The notes beneath the pieces are model-generated. The model was given only the letters and a program-made list of their open reading frames with translations. It did not search any database and was not told the DNA's origin. The translations under genes were made by a program, and so were the position numbers. A stretch of 64,000 nucleotides of DNA from Rhodamnia argentea (lineage: Eukaryota; Streptophyta; Magnoliopsida; Myrtales; Myrtaceae), in assembly GCF_020921035.1 (NCBI RefSeq), contig NC_063156.1:29684283-29748282 (forward strand). The letters run 5' to 3'. Shown here piece after piece: positions 1 through 12,507 of this stretch; the stretch's first letter is position 1, and the number at the start of each line of letters is the position of its first letter.

Positions 1-134
1 TTAATACCTTCAATTAGGATAGTTCACTGAAACAGACAGTTTACATACGAGAAAGAATACCACAACAATCTCTACATGAGAATGAATATTCAGTAAATAT
101 GCATCAGGAAACTGGGGAGTGAGCTCATAGCTTA

Positions 135-2100
135 CTAATCCCAGTGAAAGGGAATTACTTGAGAGGCTTCATTCCTTTGTCGTCCTTCAGATCCTAAGTG
201 GAACAGTCCCTGGGAGTTGGTATTTCTTCCGCTGCCACTGGAAGCGCGAAGAGAGTCTAAAGGCTCTATGCTGTGATTATCACGGTAGGAGTTTTGGTGC
301 GCCATATTGCTGAAATTAGTTCCTGATGTCTGCATCTGGGGTGATGACAGAAGAGAGAGAGCACAGTCCGATTCGCTGACTAGCCGGTCATAGAACATAT
401 TGCGGCCAAGCCCACCACTATCAGATGAAACTATCGTCCTAGGGAGTGGCTGACATACAGAAGCTTCGGCAGACATTTGGCTACTGAACATGGGATTATT
501 CCCTTGCAAGAATTTAATTTGTTTGCCTCCCCCATATATGCTAGAGGACGACCCGAATAGGTGTTGGTGGTGGGCATATAGAGCAGCTTCTGCTTCGGGA
601 TTGACAACTCCGGCCCATGTCGGGTTGCCAACAGCAGTAGTGGGATATATCTGTGAGTTAGAGAGTGGTACTACTTGGGTACCTGAAAAAGATTGAATAA
701 AGAGTCAAAGAAACATAATAACCAACAGAAACAGTCATCCCTAGTCTGTAGGAGTCACTTATAGACTTCTACTGGCCTTATAAAGTGATCAATAGCACCA
801 ATTTGTCTGGCCATGTTAAGCTATAATCCACACACGGACTTTGTAAAAGAGAAGCCAGACAATCTAAGCAAGAGGCTAAAATTGCCAAGAATTGAAGAAC
901 TAAAATGAAGTTATCCTGTTGGAATGTACGAGGGCTCAACCTGTCATCACATAACAGATGAAATGAGACATCAGGAATACTCAACTAGTCACTGGTTCTA
1001 AGAACTGAGCTCATTCCTACACTAATTGAGCTCCCTCAGAACCACTGTTCTCGACATAATCAAACACAGAGCATTACCGAGATTTTTTCTTGGGATATCT
1101 CCTGTGGGCAGGACTAATAGGAGGAAATATACAGGTGAACTTTAAGTAGAAAGAGATGGTCATCACATTCAGAAAATAAATCCCCTTGCAGATGCAATTT
1201 CTGCATGTATGGATCTTATGCCAGCTCTAATCAGAACAGAGTATTCATGAAAATTGCCTTAGAGCCTGCCATGTGCTGGTATTACACAGGGTACATTGGT
1301 ATTACACATGGTACCTTGGAGCTAAAAAAAAATAACTACAAGAGGATCCTCACCCTGAAAATTGGATAAAATGTCTGCTGACCGACTTAGGGGATCCGGC
1401 TGAGGTTTTCTTCGCCTTCTGTTATGTCCATCTAGGCGCTTCCTGCAGCTCCTTTTGCCCTCATCAAATTCCTCCAGTGAATGGAACCTACAAGACCAGA
1501 TATTGGTTAAAATATAGTATTAGCCATTGGTGACTTGGCAGTTCCTGTTGGTAGGAGCAGCTTCCATTTACACAATCCACTTCAGGCGGCAAGTGTTATT
1601 AACAATGACGTAGCAAAACAACAGGAAACAACAGGGTTGAAGAATACATTGAAGGATTGGTAACGATTCGAAACAATCGAAAAGCATGGTCAGTACCTGC
1701 TGCATTGCTGACAAAACCTTTGCTTTTTACCATTAATGGTCACCTCGGGAGTCTTGGAGTGAGCTTCACAGACCTTGTGGCGCCTATGGTACTCTCTACA
1801 GTTACTGAGGTCCGCATTGCAACCATCAACAAGGCAATGTACTGCCAGACCCCCATTGCTGGCTGATCGAGCCCTCTTCCCAGATGGAGACGACGCCATC
1901 TTTGAGACACCAGTGTCTTTCCACATATTTACAGGCTCATTCACAGCGTTACTCATTTGACCCAGCTTCAAATCAACCGAAAATTCTCCTTTTGCACTAG
2001 GATTCCCATAGCTCTTTGGCCCATCAGCCCCATGGTCTCTTGGCAGGTTTTCATGGGCAAATTCAGTCAAATCCCAAGGAGCTTTCAGATTCCAATCCAT
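135..2100 (-). CDS. SPL13: SPL13-like SBP-box transcription factor, miR156-targeted
   Basis: Plant nuclear transcription factor that binds GTAC-core DNA through an SBP domain; the family controls the juvenile-to-adult phase change and flowering. Three exons on the minus strand: 2100-1697, 1487-1354, 682-135, giving 361 aa, with GT-AG junctions in frame. Exon 1 carries the first SBP zinc ligands (C89, with [15 protein letters not shown] and RFCQQC following). Exon 2 completes the domain ([18 protein letters not shown], then HNRRRRK, the bipartite nuclear signal). The exon boundary inside the SBP domain after RFCQQCSR is the usual family position. Exon 3 is low complexity and encodes ALSLLS at the miR156 site. 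The start at 2100 gives MDWN, as I recall for SPL13-type proteins; an in-frame ATG at 2112 would add MKGL. The 3' end of the transcript lies beyond the window edge. Assignment to the SPL13 clade rather than another miR156-targeted clade is from memory. Confidence 0.9.
345..364 (-). promoter_or_regulatory. miR156/157 target site in SPL13-like exon 3
   Basis: On the plus strand these 20 bases read as miR156 with a single difference at the fourteenth base, so the minus-strand mRNA pairs with miR156 almost perfectly. In frame the site encodes ALSLLS, the usual residues at the miR156 site in SPL coding regions. It predicts post-transcriptional repression of this gene in juvenile tissue. Confidence 0.92.
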
Positions 2101-3130
2101 TAACCCTTTCACTACTTCAAATCAATGAGATTGTTCGCAAAGCGACTCGAAGTTCTTTCGGCACCCAGGACGGTCAAGCTTCTCCTTTTAACTTCACAAG
2201 ATGAAATTTTTTTCCCTCGACTGCTTCAAACAGAGAGCAAAAACTAAACAAAACAGTATCTTCTAGCCAAATCAAACACTTGAGAATATAGTCTTTCTAA
2301 ATTGGCGACGAACATTCTGACAAAAAAAATAAAATATGGTGACGAACATAACCCAGAAAAATTTCCAGTCCGCTGCTCAGGCACAGAGAAATCTTTCGAA
2401 AGTTAGAAATTAGAAACTAAAGAAAGCGTTGCGAAATGGCCAGCTCAAGATGGAGTAATCATTACCTCCAATAGCTCTTTGTGATATCTATAAGCCATGG
2501 AAAGGGTAAAAGGAAAAGACATCACAAGAACCGTTGGCAATAACTACAAGTAATACAAGTACAGTACAATAATGTAGCAGAAACGCTTCCCGGACAATCG
2601 GAAGATCAGAGGAGAACGTACCACGAAGAGATCAACAAACACATTTAAGAAAAAATAACTCCACCGGCAGAAGAAAGAAAATAAATTAACGAAACACCCT
2701 TGCCTAAAAGTCTCTATAAACTACAAGAGCAAGGGGTGCAAAAGTGGAGTAGTTACGCACAAGAAGTCCAGTCCAGTCCAGTCCAGTCCAGGATTAGAAA
2801 AGAAAGAGACTTGAGGCCTTCTCTCTAACCATCCATTCCTGGCATAGATTCCACAAAGACCAGCAAGATGAAGAATCAACTGAAAAGAAAGTAAACCCGA
2901 CCAGAAAAAAACAACAGTAAAAAGGAAAAAGAAATAGGAAAAATAGGAACTTTTTAAGGAAGAGTCACTACCTGTTGCTGCTAACAGAAAGCCATCGAAA
3001 ACCCTTCACTTGAAGGGTTGTTCTTGTTGTGCAGAAAGAGAAAGGGGATACCGTGAGCGAGCTGTCTGAGTGATGTGGAGAAAAATCATTGAAGGAGAAG
3101 TTGAACGAAGCCAAAAAGGGGCAGGCTTGA
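2101..3130 (-). other. SPL13-like upstream region / probable 5' UTR
   Basis: No open frame of note. This is the stretch directly upstream of the SPL start and probably contains the leader and possibly a leader intron, but I could not place a transcription start or splice sites. It contains a short pentanucleotide array at 2765-2789 and AG-rich tracts. Confidence 0.4.
2765..2789. repeat. Pentanucleotide microsatellite (AGTCC)5
   Basis: Five perfect tandem copies of AGTCC in the region upstream of the SPL13-like gene; the end is followed by AGG. Likely length-polymorphic. Confidence 0.9.
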
Positions 3131-4470
3131 TTTGGCTCTCCTAGTCCACTTCAGTTCTACTTTATTATTATCTCGCATTCCATATGTAGGGTTTTGTGTT
3201 TGGAAATGTGCCTTTGCCCGGCGACTGATGAGAAGAGAGAAAAGGGACAAACCCCACTGTTTGTACCCTCTCAAAAAACCCTTAAAGAGGCCAACAGAGA
3301 AAAAGGCAAAGAGCAAAAAGCCAAAAAAAAGGAGTACAGAGGATGGATGGGTTGTGGACAAAGCATGTGGCTTTGGCATTGTGTTTCACATCTTATGGCA
3401 TGTCTTCCTTTTGGTGTTCCTTTACTTCAAACTCCCCCAATTGTCAAATCTCTTTAAGCTGCTACCGAAAGAATCCATGCAACTCCAATACATGGTAGCT
3501 TTAGATTTTCATGAATCCCAAATGAGACTCGCATAATCTAAATACGAGAGTCCCCTGAACTTACACGCATCGATCGGGTACATTCAATAATGTCGTGTCA
3601 AGGGATCAAGCATTTTAATTTTTGTTCGAACATTAGTTGAAAAAGAACGCCCGAGCCATACCGTGACTTTAAAAAGCGGCACTTGGATGTCTTTGAATCG
3701 GCAGAGTAGTTGCCGCTGAGTGCCTCGATTTCAGGTTCATACACAAATGCTCTATTTTATCATGAGAATCACGCATTCCTCTCCCGGCTTATCTACGTAT
3801 AATGATTACTTTGTTACTTTGCTAAAGTCAGATTATATTAAATCGAGGTTTTTCTCTTTCCTAAATCGGTTCCGTTCCCTTCGTTTTTCTAGTGTTTTGC
3901 CAACAGCAAAGTACATGTATGATGCAATCGACCTTGACAATACAATGTTGGCAATTTGGTTCGCTCTGTATTAAGTTGTGACCGAAACGAACCAAGTCAA
4001 TTCAGTCGCTTTGGATTTAGTTCCATAGTTGGCCCGAAGGAGAGAAAGTCTTTGTTAACCTTTTCACGCATTAATTTAGGACTAAGAATGAGTAGGCTGG
4101 TTGGTTGGTGGTCACCAAGCCTACAGTCGCTTAATGCAAACCAAACATTCTCATTTACCTGACAAATCTCACTTTAATCTACTTAGTTTTTTATAAGTAG
4201 GCCTTCCAAAGTAATCAAAGCGGATCATTAATAAGTTTCTGAGTTAAAGCACGCTTGCAAATTTTAATAAGAGAAGGAACATGAGGCCTATCTACCATGC
4301 TAACGTCTCTTCATTCATGAAAGCATGTTGATTAAATTAAGGGATAGGTGCTCTTTAAGTCATGAAACTTGTCGTGAAAGTGCACTTGAGTCTTAAAAGT
4401 CACGAAAAAACCAATCAAGTCCTAAAATTAATTAAAAATAGAGTAATCTCATTAACCCCGTCCCTCGTCC
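3131..4470. other. Intergenic, no gene seen
   Basis: Upstream flank of the SPL13-like gene on the minus strand. The open frames here (for example 3132-3536 plus) show lysine-rich low-complexity composition with no recognisable domain, so I do not call a gene. No repeat family was recognised except AT-rich simple tracts near 4420-4500. Confidence 0.4.
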
Positions 4471-5081
4471 ATTTAGACAAACGCTTTTTTTTTTAATTTA
4501 TTTTCTCTCGTACATGGATTTTTGAAAATATTTTATTTCTTACATGGTATTGACCTTACTAAAACTTCAAATATAAGACTAAAACGATGTCGTTATGGCC
4601 TAAATCATAATTTTTAATCAAAATCTTAATTAAATCCACATAACAACAAGAAAGGCATTTTTAAAAAAAAGGCAAGGGGAAGGCGCCAGGCCCCTCATCG
4701 TCGGCTCCCACCGTTGCCGAAAAACACTAGCAGAGGCTTGGCGAGGGTCACATCCCACCCAGATTTGGGGGAGGGTAACCTGGCTTCGCCCAATTGTGGT
4801 GGCCCTCGCCGAGCCCCCGCCGGCACTTTCTGGCAATGGTGATGAGGGCCATCCACCCTTGCTCTTGCATTTTTTCTTTTTTTATTGTTGTGTTTTTTCA
4901 AATGCCTTTTTTTTAATCTAACTTAATTAAGATTATGGCTTTTTTGTCAAAATTAAGATTATGGTTAAAAGTATAAGGGTTGAGGCCAAAACGACATTGT
5001 TTGAGTCTTATATTCATGTTTTAGTAAGGTCATGCCACATGGGAGAGAGAACGTGTTAGAAAATTTCTTGTTCGTCTAAAT
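4471..5081. mobile_element. Fold-back (inverted-repeat) element, family B
   Basis: Two arms pair in inverted orientation. The left arm starts ATTTAGACAAACG at 4471 and continues through GACCTTACTAAAAC; the right arm mirrors it and ends TTCGTCTAAAT at 5081. Both arms carry AATATAAGACT...AACGA. The arms enclose a GC-rich core at about 4675-4860 rich in 'ggcgagggt' and 'gccctcgcc'. No protein coding capacity. The structure fits a MITE-like non-autonomous transposon. I could not establish a target duplication because a second repeat abuts the right end. Confidence 0.6.
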
Positions 5082-5082
5082 T

Positions 5083-5462
5083 AGGGATGAGCATGGTTCC
5101 AGGGTATAATCGAGAACTTAGAATCGGAACTTGTTGAACCGATCCAGGTTTCAGGTTTTAAGGTATGTAAGGTAGGTTCCAAGCTCCAAAAATGATGAAC
5201 ATATTCCTACGGGTAGATTTCGGGTTCCACCACCTAGAATCTGGAATGACCTTGGAACCCGAAACAAATTTTTGTGTTTTTCTTAGTATATATATTCACG
5301 CGATCCTACGGTGTTACGTAGCGTCTGACGATGAATGTATAATCTAAAGTCACTAGTTCGAGTTTTCATTTTCGACTACATTTATTATTGAGACTTTTAC
5401 TTCACTAATGTTGTATATTGTTTTTGTGCATAAATATGAATTGTGGTAAGTGAATTGTAGCA
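5083..5462 (+). mobile_element. hAT-like non-autonomous repeat, plus-oriented copy
   Basis: Starts TAGGGATGAGCATG, a typical hAT-style end, followed by repeated 'ggttc', 'gaacc' and 'cgggttcca' motifs. A diverged homologous copy lies in reverse orientation at about 28540-29107: both contain 'ttttaaggtatgta', an ATATAT...TTCA(T/C)GC block and 'gtggtaa(a/g)t(a/g)aatt(a/g)tag'. No terminal repeat was found at the right end, so the copy may be truncated by the adjacent fold-back fragment. Confidence 0.5.
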
Positions 5463-5464
5463 TC

Positions 5465-5815
5465 AAGCAAGGGCGACCGGTTGGAAGGAGAATAAAGGGA
5501 AGAAAAGAAAAAGAAAGAGTAAGAAAAGAAAAAGAAAAAAGAAAAAAATCATATACATATAAAATATAAAATTTTTAAAAAATATTAAAATACTATTAAA
5601 AATTGTCCACATCATCGTCAGCACGCCACGTAGGATAGCTAATGTCTAGGTCGGCGACTTCCTGTTAAAATTGACCGAATGGATCGAATCGTTACAAATT
5701 CAAAATATTTATAACTCAATTGGCCAAAAAAATAAAAAAAATTAAGACTGAATTGGCACAATGCCAATAGGTTTAGGATTTGTTGGCAAATTTCTCTAAA
5801 TTTTAAGACTTAATT
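5465..5815 (+). mobile_element. Fold-back family A, right-arm fragment
   Basis: An A/G-rich stretch (5480-5560) is followed by the characteristic right arm: 'aaaaattgtccacatc', 'gccacgtaggat', 'actcaattgg', 'aagactgaattggcac', 'aataggtttaggat'. The left arm and GC core are missing, so this is a partial copy of the family seen complete at 16065-16512, 17995-18555, 20430-21175 and 30632-31216. Confidence 0.6.
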
Positions 5816-8262
5816 GCATTTTAATGATAATTCTTTTGGGAATTACATGCACTTATCCCTTAAATTGAATAACGCAAATTATAATTATGAGGGATAAACC
5901 ACATTTTGTTGCCTACTTAGCCCAGTTCTTCGAAAGAATAATTCATAGAGCGGGATGTTCTTAACGATATAACCGATAGAGTCGATCAAAGAGTGTAAAA
6001 ATCGTGTCACTCTAAATCGATTTTTGTTTTTTATCACATCCATCGCTTGTTCTCTTCCACGCAGCTCACAAGATGCGGTTCATTTCCCTAATATTAGCAA
6101 CAACATCTCAGCATTGAGCAAGATATCGGGTGATTTAACTTTGCTTGCAGTACATTGGGAAAGAGAATTAAAATCACAGGGGACCCAAAAAAAAAAAAAA
6201 GGAGGAGCTTGTCATCATCGCACATATGGAGCATTACGGTCCTATCGCTCATCGCCACACAAGAGCTAGAGAAATTACTTAATAATTGAGAATATGGATC
6301 TTCCTCTTAAGCAGTTGCAATGTTGGGAAAATCGAATCGACCGGTCCTATTAGATATTTCTACGTATGATTTTCCACTCAGCTGGATTCGGTCCGACTCG
6401 ATCCAATCGAGCATTTGACGATTCGATGCGATATTCGAGACTTCGGTTTGGTTTGGTGGCACACTACATAAATTGAAGTTGTCCCCATTGATGGAGTTCA
6501 TTTCACTATAGTATGTTAAGGATTATTTTGTCTGAGAAGTAGGATGTTGGGGGTTGATGATAGCACAAAGTTAATGCAAACCCAACCACCAAAGTTTTTT
6601 TTTTATGGGGGGGTTGGGGGGGAATGAAGTTTGTTGAGCCTGTGAGTAGGTCCCAAGCATTATGACCCGATTACCCTTACCCGGACTTTGATTGATACTT
6701 GTTGGACGCCCGCCCGCCACGTGTCCCCCGTAATCTCCTCAGGAAATTCCCACATATGAAGCTGTCGGCAACTATTCGACATCGGGTTATCTGTCTCCTG
6801 CTCTTTTTTCCTCCCCCAAAAAAATTTCTGCCTTTTCGCTTGAGCGAATCATTTTCCCAAATCAAACCAATCATCGACATTTCTGCCTCCAACGATGTCT
6901 ATTTCTCGACGCTACCTTTTTCAGAATAGGAATACCGACGTGTGATTTTGGTGTGAAAATCAGGACTTCATTTATAAAAAGAAAAAAAAAATTCAAATAA
7001 AAGCTTGAAATGATTTCATCTTAAGTAAATCTTATTTCAACTAAGGACATGAAGTGACATCGTTGTTTCGAAGAATGGCTTAACGGAATGGCATCTTTGA
7101 TATGATTTGAGCACTTAATGTCCTTATTTAAAATAAGATCCGGATTAAGCTCTTATTTGAAAAAAAAAATAAAGTTATTTCAGGATCTTATTTGACATTA
7201 CACCATAATAAAATATTCTTCTTCTTGTTCTTGTGCTTTTATATGGAAAAACAACACCAATCTCGGTGAGTTAGAGCTAGAATAATGGGCCTAAATAAGG
7301 AAATGGTTTGTACATGAAAAAGGCAAGAAATCGGGCATCTGAACCATGCACGTGAATCCATTTATCAATCACTGTACCATTCGCAAGATTCTGATTAGCC
7401 AAATCAACCCAGCCAAAAAAGTGAAATCTCACAATCTTACACGAGTCGTGCAAGCTCATGACCTTCCAAAGGATGGCAATATGGGAAGCAAACAGAGTCT
7501 CATCCCATCCGCACGGAAGCGGATTCTTTGGAAAGCTTTGGAGTCGATCAGACCCTTTAGATTATATTTCACTACCCTTTTCAGGTCCAGTCCAATGTTC
7601 ACGACGAGCAGCACCTTCATTCCTCATAGCCAAACTCCGAGTGACCGAAAAAACCAAACATTCTTCAAATGATGTTGAACGGCGGCCACGGAAAGAAGCC
7701 CGGGATCAAAGCGCCTCTGTCGGCGGTGCATCACTGGTTAGCAAAGGATGCCTTGAACATATGATCAAATCCCTTTTGGTCCAAACTCAAGATCAATCCC
7801 CTTTTTCATGAAAATATGGACAAGATGGTGTACAAATCTCGCCTTTTTAACAGGGACAATTTGGGCCTTTGTTAGTTAAAGACTTGTGAACAAGGCATGG
7901 TTAGAGTAACAGGCCCAGGCCCAAAAACCAAACTTCTCTGGTCAATGACCATGGCGGGTTCCGACATTCGCTCGGAGCGGAGAGGAAAATCTTCGTAAAG
8001 TACAGGGAAAAAGTCCGCTGGTTCGAACTGTAAACTGCGAACTCGAAGCCAAGTTGAGACTCCAAGATCCTTCGGTTCGCGTCGCGTTCGCAAATTGGGA
8101 TTCCGTGTATCAGTGTGAGTTTCTAGGGTTTCATTTCTGGCGAGAACACCGCTGTTCCTTCTCTGTTTTGTCGCATGAAATGCTCGGGTTGTTATATGCG
8201 CACATTCGAACTTTGAACTTAGAAATGGTGCTTGCCGCAACTTGTTCAGGTATCAGCTGGGA
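5816..8262. other. Intergenic, then SAE1 promoter and leader
   Basis: No gene or recognised repeat from 5816 to about 7900. There are homopolymer tracts at 6186-6201 (A) and 6593-6621 (T then G), and AT-rich runs around 6970-7210. From about 7900 the sequence is the upstream region of SAE1. A leader intron is possible: a donor-like GTGAGT near 8117 and an acceptor-like TTGTTCAG ending at 8249. Confidence 0.4.
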
Positions 8263-11206
8263 ATGGACGGGGAGGAGCTGACGCAGCAGGAAACTGAGCT
8301 TTACGATCGTCAAATTAGGGTTTGGGGCGTTGATGCCCAGAGAAGGTTCTCTTCTTTCCACCCCACCACCACCCCCCCCCCCCCTCTTTTGTTGCTCTTG
8401 ACGTCTTCAATTCTCTAATTGCTTTTGCTGTTTCTATCATTTTTCTTGTGGGACTTGTTTGAGGTCAATGACGACAAAGAAGTTGCTGTCGTTCTTTTTT
8501 TATTGTTGATGTCTCTGTTAAGATATGTAATATTTGAGGTGCCCGAGCTTGTTCTTCTATTTTTAGGTTGAGCAAAGCCAATGTTCTTGTTTGTGGAATG
8601 ACGGGGACTGTTGCCGAGGTAAAGTCTTGCATTTTCTAAGCATTTAAGCAGCCATTCTTTGTTGTTCGCCTTGTTTTGAGGCTAATTTCTCTGTCAAGAC
8701 AATCTTTTTCTGGGTGTGATAGTTTGTGTTAATTATCCATGGTTTTCTGTGGGCAGTTTTGCAAGAACATTGTGCTAGCAGGAGTTGGGAGTGTGACCCT
8801 GGTGGATGATGGGGTTGTTACTGAAGAGGCATTGTCTGCCAATTTTCTGATTCCACCTGATGAGAGCGTGTATAAGGGCAGGACTCTTGCCGAGCTCTGT
8901 TGTGATTCTCTCAAAGAGTTTAACTCTATGGTCCGTGTATCAGTCGAAAAAGGTCAACTCTTACTAGGCAGTTGCTTATAGGCTTCCTTTTCCAGTATTC
9001 ATGCTGTGCTGAATTCTAATAGTTGAAACGTGCTCTATGGTTTCTCTATCTGATACATTACTAGGTGATATATCAAGCTTTCGTGTAGATTTCTTCTCTA
9101 AGTTTGACGTGGTTGTCATTAGTTCATGCTCACTCGCCACTAAGGTAAGAAGCTCTGCCCATTCAAGCTTGAATCCTCTTAAAAGAATTTGAAAGCTTGG
9201 TTAATCCACTATCAACGAGCATTGTTGTTTTTGTCTAAAAGCCTCTTATATTTTGTATATTGCAGAAACTGATTAATGAGAAGTGTCGGAGATTGTTGAG
9301 GCGGGTGGCATTTTATATTGTAGACTGCAGGGACTCGTGCGGAGAAATTTTCGTTGATCTGCAAAGTTACAAGTACACAAAGGTTGCAACTCACCCCTAT
9401 GTTAGTCCTGCTATATATTAGCAAAGTATATGGAATGGCTGTTCAATTCGCTAAAAGCATTACAAATTTTAACTTGAGTCCACATAGTTCAGTTATAAAT
9501 AGTTAAATGTAGTTGGCCTTATTTAATGAATTTGCAATATCAGCTAGTGGCAGGGTGGACCGTGAAAAAAGGTATTTGTTTGGTCAGATGTCAACCGGTC
9601 ATGTTCATATTTGTTTGGAGATTATACAGGTTTGATTAATATGCATGATAGGGTGGACAAGGTGCACGTATGACCTTGTAACTTTGTGGAATTTGGTCTT
9701 ACCAGCATGAGGTACTGTTCATGTTAATCCTCGTCTTGTTATTGCTAGCATTGCATGTGAACTGCTTCAGCGGCATGCCTGGGACATGCTCATTAGACAA
9801 TGAGAATTTTGCACTTAACGTTGCAGATATGGATTGCTTGGTTGTACTCAAGAATCTCAATTATCAGAAATATTGATATTGTTACTTTGTTTACTTCTCC
9901 TGGTTGGCAGAAAAAAGTCGATGAAGCTGTTGAATTCGAACTAAAGTATCCTAGTTTTGAGGTATGACTGGATCGCCTTATCAGATAAAATGACGCTTTC
10001 TGACTCTATTTATTTTGAGATATGTTATGATAAAGATGCCTATAGTAGTTAAAAGGAAATGGAAAAAAATGATTGAACAAGAAAGGCTTGTGAAAGCCTT
10101 TCCGGACTACTAATCTTGGATGATCTGTTACATATTGAACTTTTCTATCATTGAGTGTGATTATGAAGTATTAAACGAGCTTTGAGAAATGTATGCAAAC
10201 ATAGCTTTATTTTTTTATTTGATTACATGGTATTTTACATGTACCAGGAAGCAATTACAACACCTTGGAGAAAGCTACCCAGGAAAACGGCGAAGCTCTA
10301 TTTTGCCATGAGAGGTATGACAAGGTTATCCAAATTGCATTTAATGGTTTTTCCTTGGGAACTAATGTATTTTGTTATTGACAGGATGTGTAAAATTGTT
10401 TCTTTTGTTTTCTGAGCCTAGTTATTGTTCTCATCAATTGGCAGATGTTTTTACATTTTTCTTTCGTTGAGTACTAATACCCTTGTGTGTGTTGTCATTT
10501 AAGCTCCTGTAGTCAGCAATTTCTGTGCATGTATTCAATTTATGATTTAACCAATGTACTACCTCTTTATGCCGGTTACCTTGTCTTTCCTTTATCATTT
10601 AAATGAAGAATGAATACAGGAAGTCAATTCTTATTTAACACCGCCAACCCCGCTTTGTTTCCCTACATTTGCAGTCATAGAAAAGTTTGAAGAGGCAGAA
10701 GGGCGTAATCCTGCTGAAACTTCACTTCTTGATCTTCCTGGTGTTCTGAAGAAGAGAAAGGAACTTTGCGAGGCAGAGGTATGCTAAACGGAAACTGCAT
10801 GTATCATATGATTTTTCGCTAGGTTATATCTCATAACTTTGATATGATAATTTGTGTGGTTCTCCCTCATTACTGATCATGCAGTCATTAAATGAATCTC
10901 AAATTCCGGATTCTCTACTAGAAAGGTTGGTGGTTGGTACGCAAGAATTTCCACCAGTTTGTGCAGTCATTGGGGGGATTCTTGGACAGGTGCTATTCCT
11001 GTTAGATTTTTTGCATTCTGTTGCTATCTTAATGTTGAGTGATTTCCTTATGCCCTTTCAACATATTCTGCTGATGCAAACCATTTTAGGAGGTGATAAA
11101 AGTGATATCTGGGAAGGGAGATCCTCTTAAGAACTTTTTCTTCTTTGATGCTTTTGACGGAAAAGGGATAATAGAAGACATATCAAATCCAGACGCTGCA
11201 AGCTGA
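8263..11206 (+). CDS. SAE1: SUMO-activating enzyme subunit 1 (SAE1/AOS1)
   Basis: Small subunit of the heterodimeric SUMO E1, which adenylates SUMO with the catalytic SAE2 subunit at the head of nuclear SUMO conjugation. Ten exons: 8263-8345, 8567-8618, 8757-8952, 9065-9144, 9266-9382, 9911-9961, 10248-10314, 10675-10778, 10885-10989, 11090-11206. All are GT-AG and in frame, giving 323 aa, about the length I recall for Arabidopsis SAE1. The N-terminus has LYDRQIRVWG (E1/ThiF signature), then the nucleotide-binding fold with GTVAEFCKNIVLAGVGSVTLVDD (about residues 40-63). The C-terminal part has PPVCAVIGGILGQEVIKVISG and FFFDAFDGKG, conserved in SAE1. No catalytic cysteine domain is expected in this subunit. 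The start is preceded by an out-of-frame ATG at 8225 that could form an 18-aa overlapping upstream frame unless removed by a leader intron. Confidence 0.95.
8369..8383 (+). repeat. Poly-C tract in SAE1 intron 1
   Basis: Homopolymeric C run just after a CCACC-rich stretch inside SAE1 intron 1 (8346-8566); simple-sequence repeat. Confidence 0.8.
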
Positions 11207-12469
11207 GCCAGCCTAAATGGACGCTTTCTGGTTCATGTTAGTACTAGGAGTAGAGTTGGAATCTGAGGGCAATTATTAACTGTAACTGCCATTCCACCAA
11301 GGGAATTTGGAAGTGCGATGACTGTTGTGAGGGCTGTTTGACAATGTTGCTAGCCTGTTTTTGGTCAACTAACCTCAGATTGCTGATGAAGGTAGTGATA
11401 AAGCATCACCTTCATCTCTGATATGAGGTACCTGCCATATGTTTGAATTCGATTTGTGAAAACCAGGGGATTGTCTTTGCCTCGTCCATGTGGAGATAAC
11501 TGGAAACTTGGGAAGCAGAGTGGAATTTGGTAATCGCTATTGACGCATCAATGCAACTGTGTGAGGGCTGTGCTGGAATTGCTGTAAGGAAGGCAAAAGC
11601 GTTAATTGCAAATGTAAGGCGATGGGCAAATCCTGAAAAGAATGTACATCATTTGAAGAAGTCTGTCGGGAGGGTTGCCTAAAACATCATTGTGCGGGGG
11701 TACGGGAGGAGCTGAATGATGATGACGGGTATGCGCGCAGTGGGTCTGGATCATGATTCCGGAAATTTGAGGGTGGGGGATGCCAGCAATCAGTTTTTCC
11801 ACGAAAGACCGAAACTTTAATAAAGCAAAACGAGGGGAAGTCACTTTTAACATCCTGAGCAGGATGATTGAAAAGCGAAACAATCATAATTTTGGGGGGT
11901 GAGCGTAGAGCTCCTTACATTGATCGTGGAAGTTACCTTTTGACTGTACGCTGTCGGAAAGTTGCAACGTCCAATGTTCCGTGTTGGCTAAAAATAGCTT
12001 AAGAGTAAGAGAAGAAAACATTTTGTCTCGTGAAGCCACGGAAGACTAGAAATGTCCAAAACTTAGTTGACCAGATGATAGCTCGACCGAGCTGGTCGTC
12101 CCCTAGAACAATCACTTGGCACTCAATTGAGATTCTTTAAGCATTCGATTTTAGTTTGGACTAGCAAGATCGTGATCATATCGTCTCAAATGTCATAGGG
12201 GTGATTCAGATGCATTTGAAGGCGGTGGGACTTCTGGATGAATCGACAACTCGAGCTCTCATCGCAGCATGGATGATGCAGAAGATAAACGTAAGTTGGT
12301 TATACTCAACGAGTCCCGCAGATTGTGCACGAGAATTTTCAAAAGCCAAGCATGGATCAGTTAGCTTTATGCCGATTCTATAACCTCGTTCCTCCACATT
12401 CCACGTTCAAATAAAGATCCTATTTCTTCGCAGGTCCCAACTCATCATGATCCAGAACAACTAATAAAG

Positions 12470-12507
<38 letters not shown>

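Noticed and set aside
3132..3536. 134-codon plus-strand frame with lysine-rich segment
   Set aside because: Low complexity, lies in the SPL upstream region, overlapping alternative frames; no evidence of a gene.
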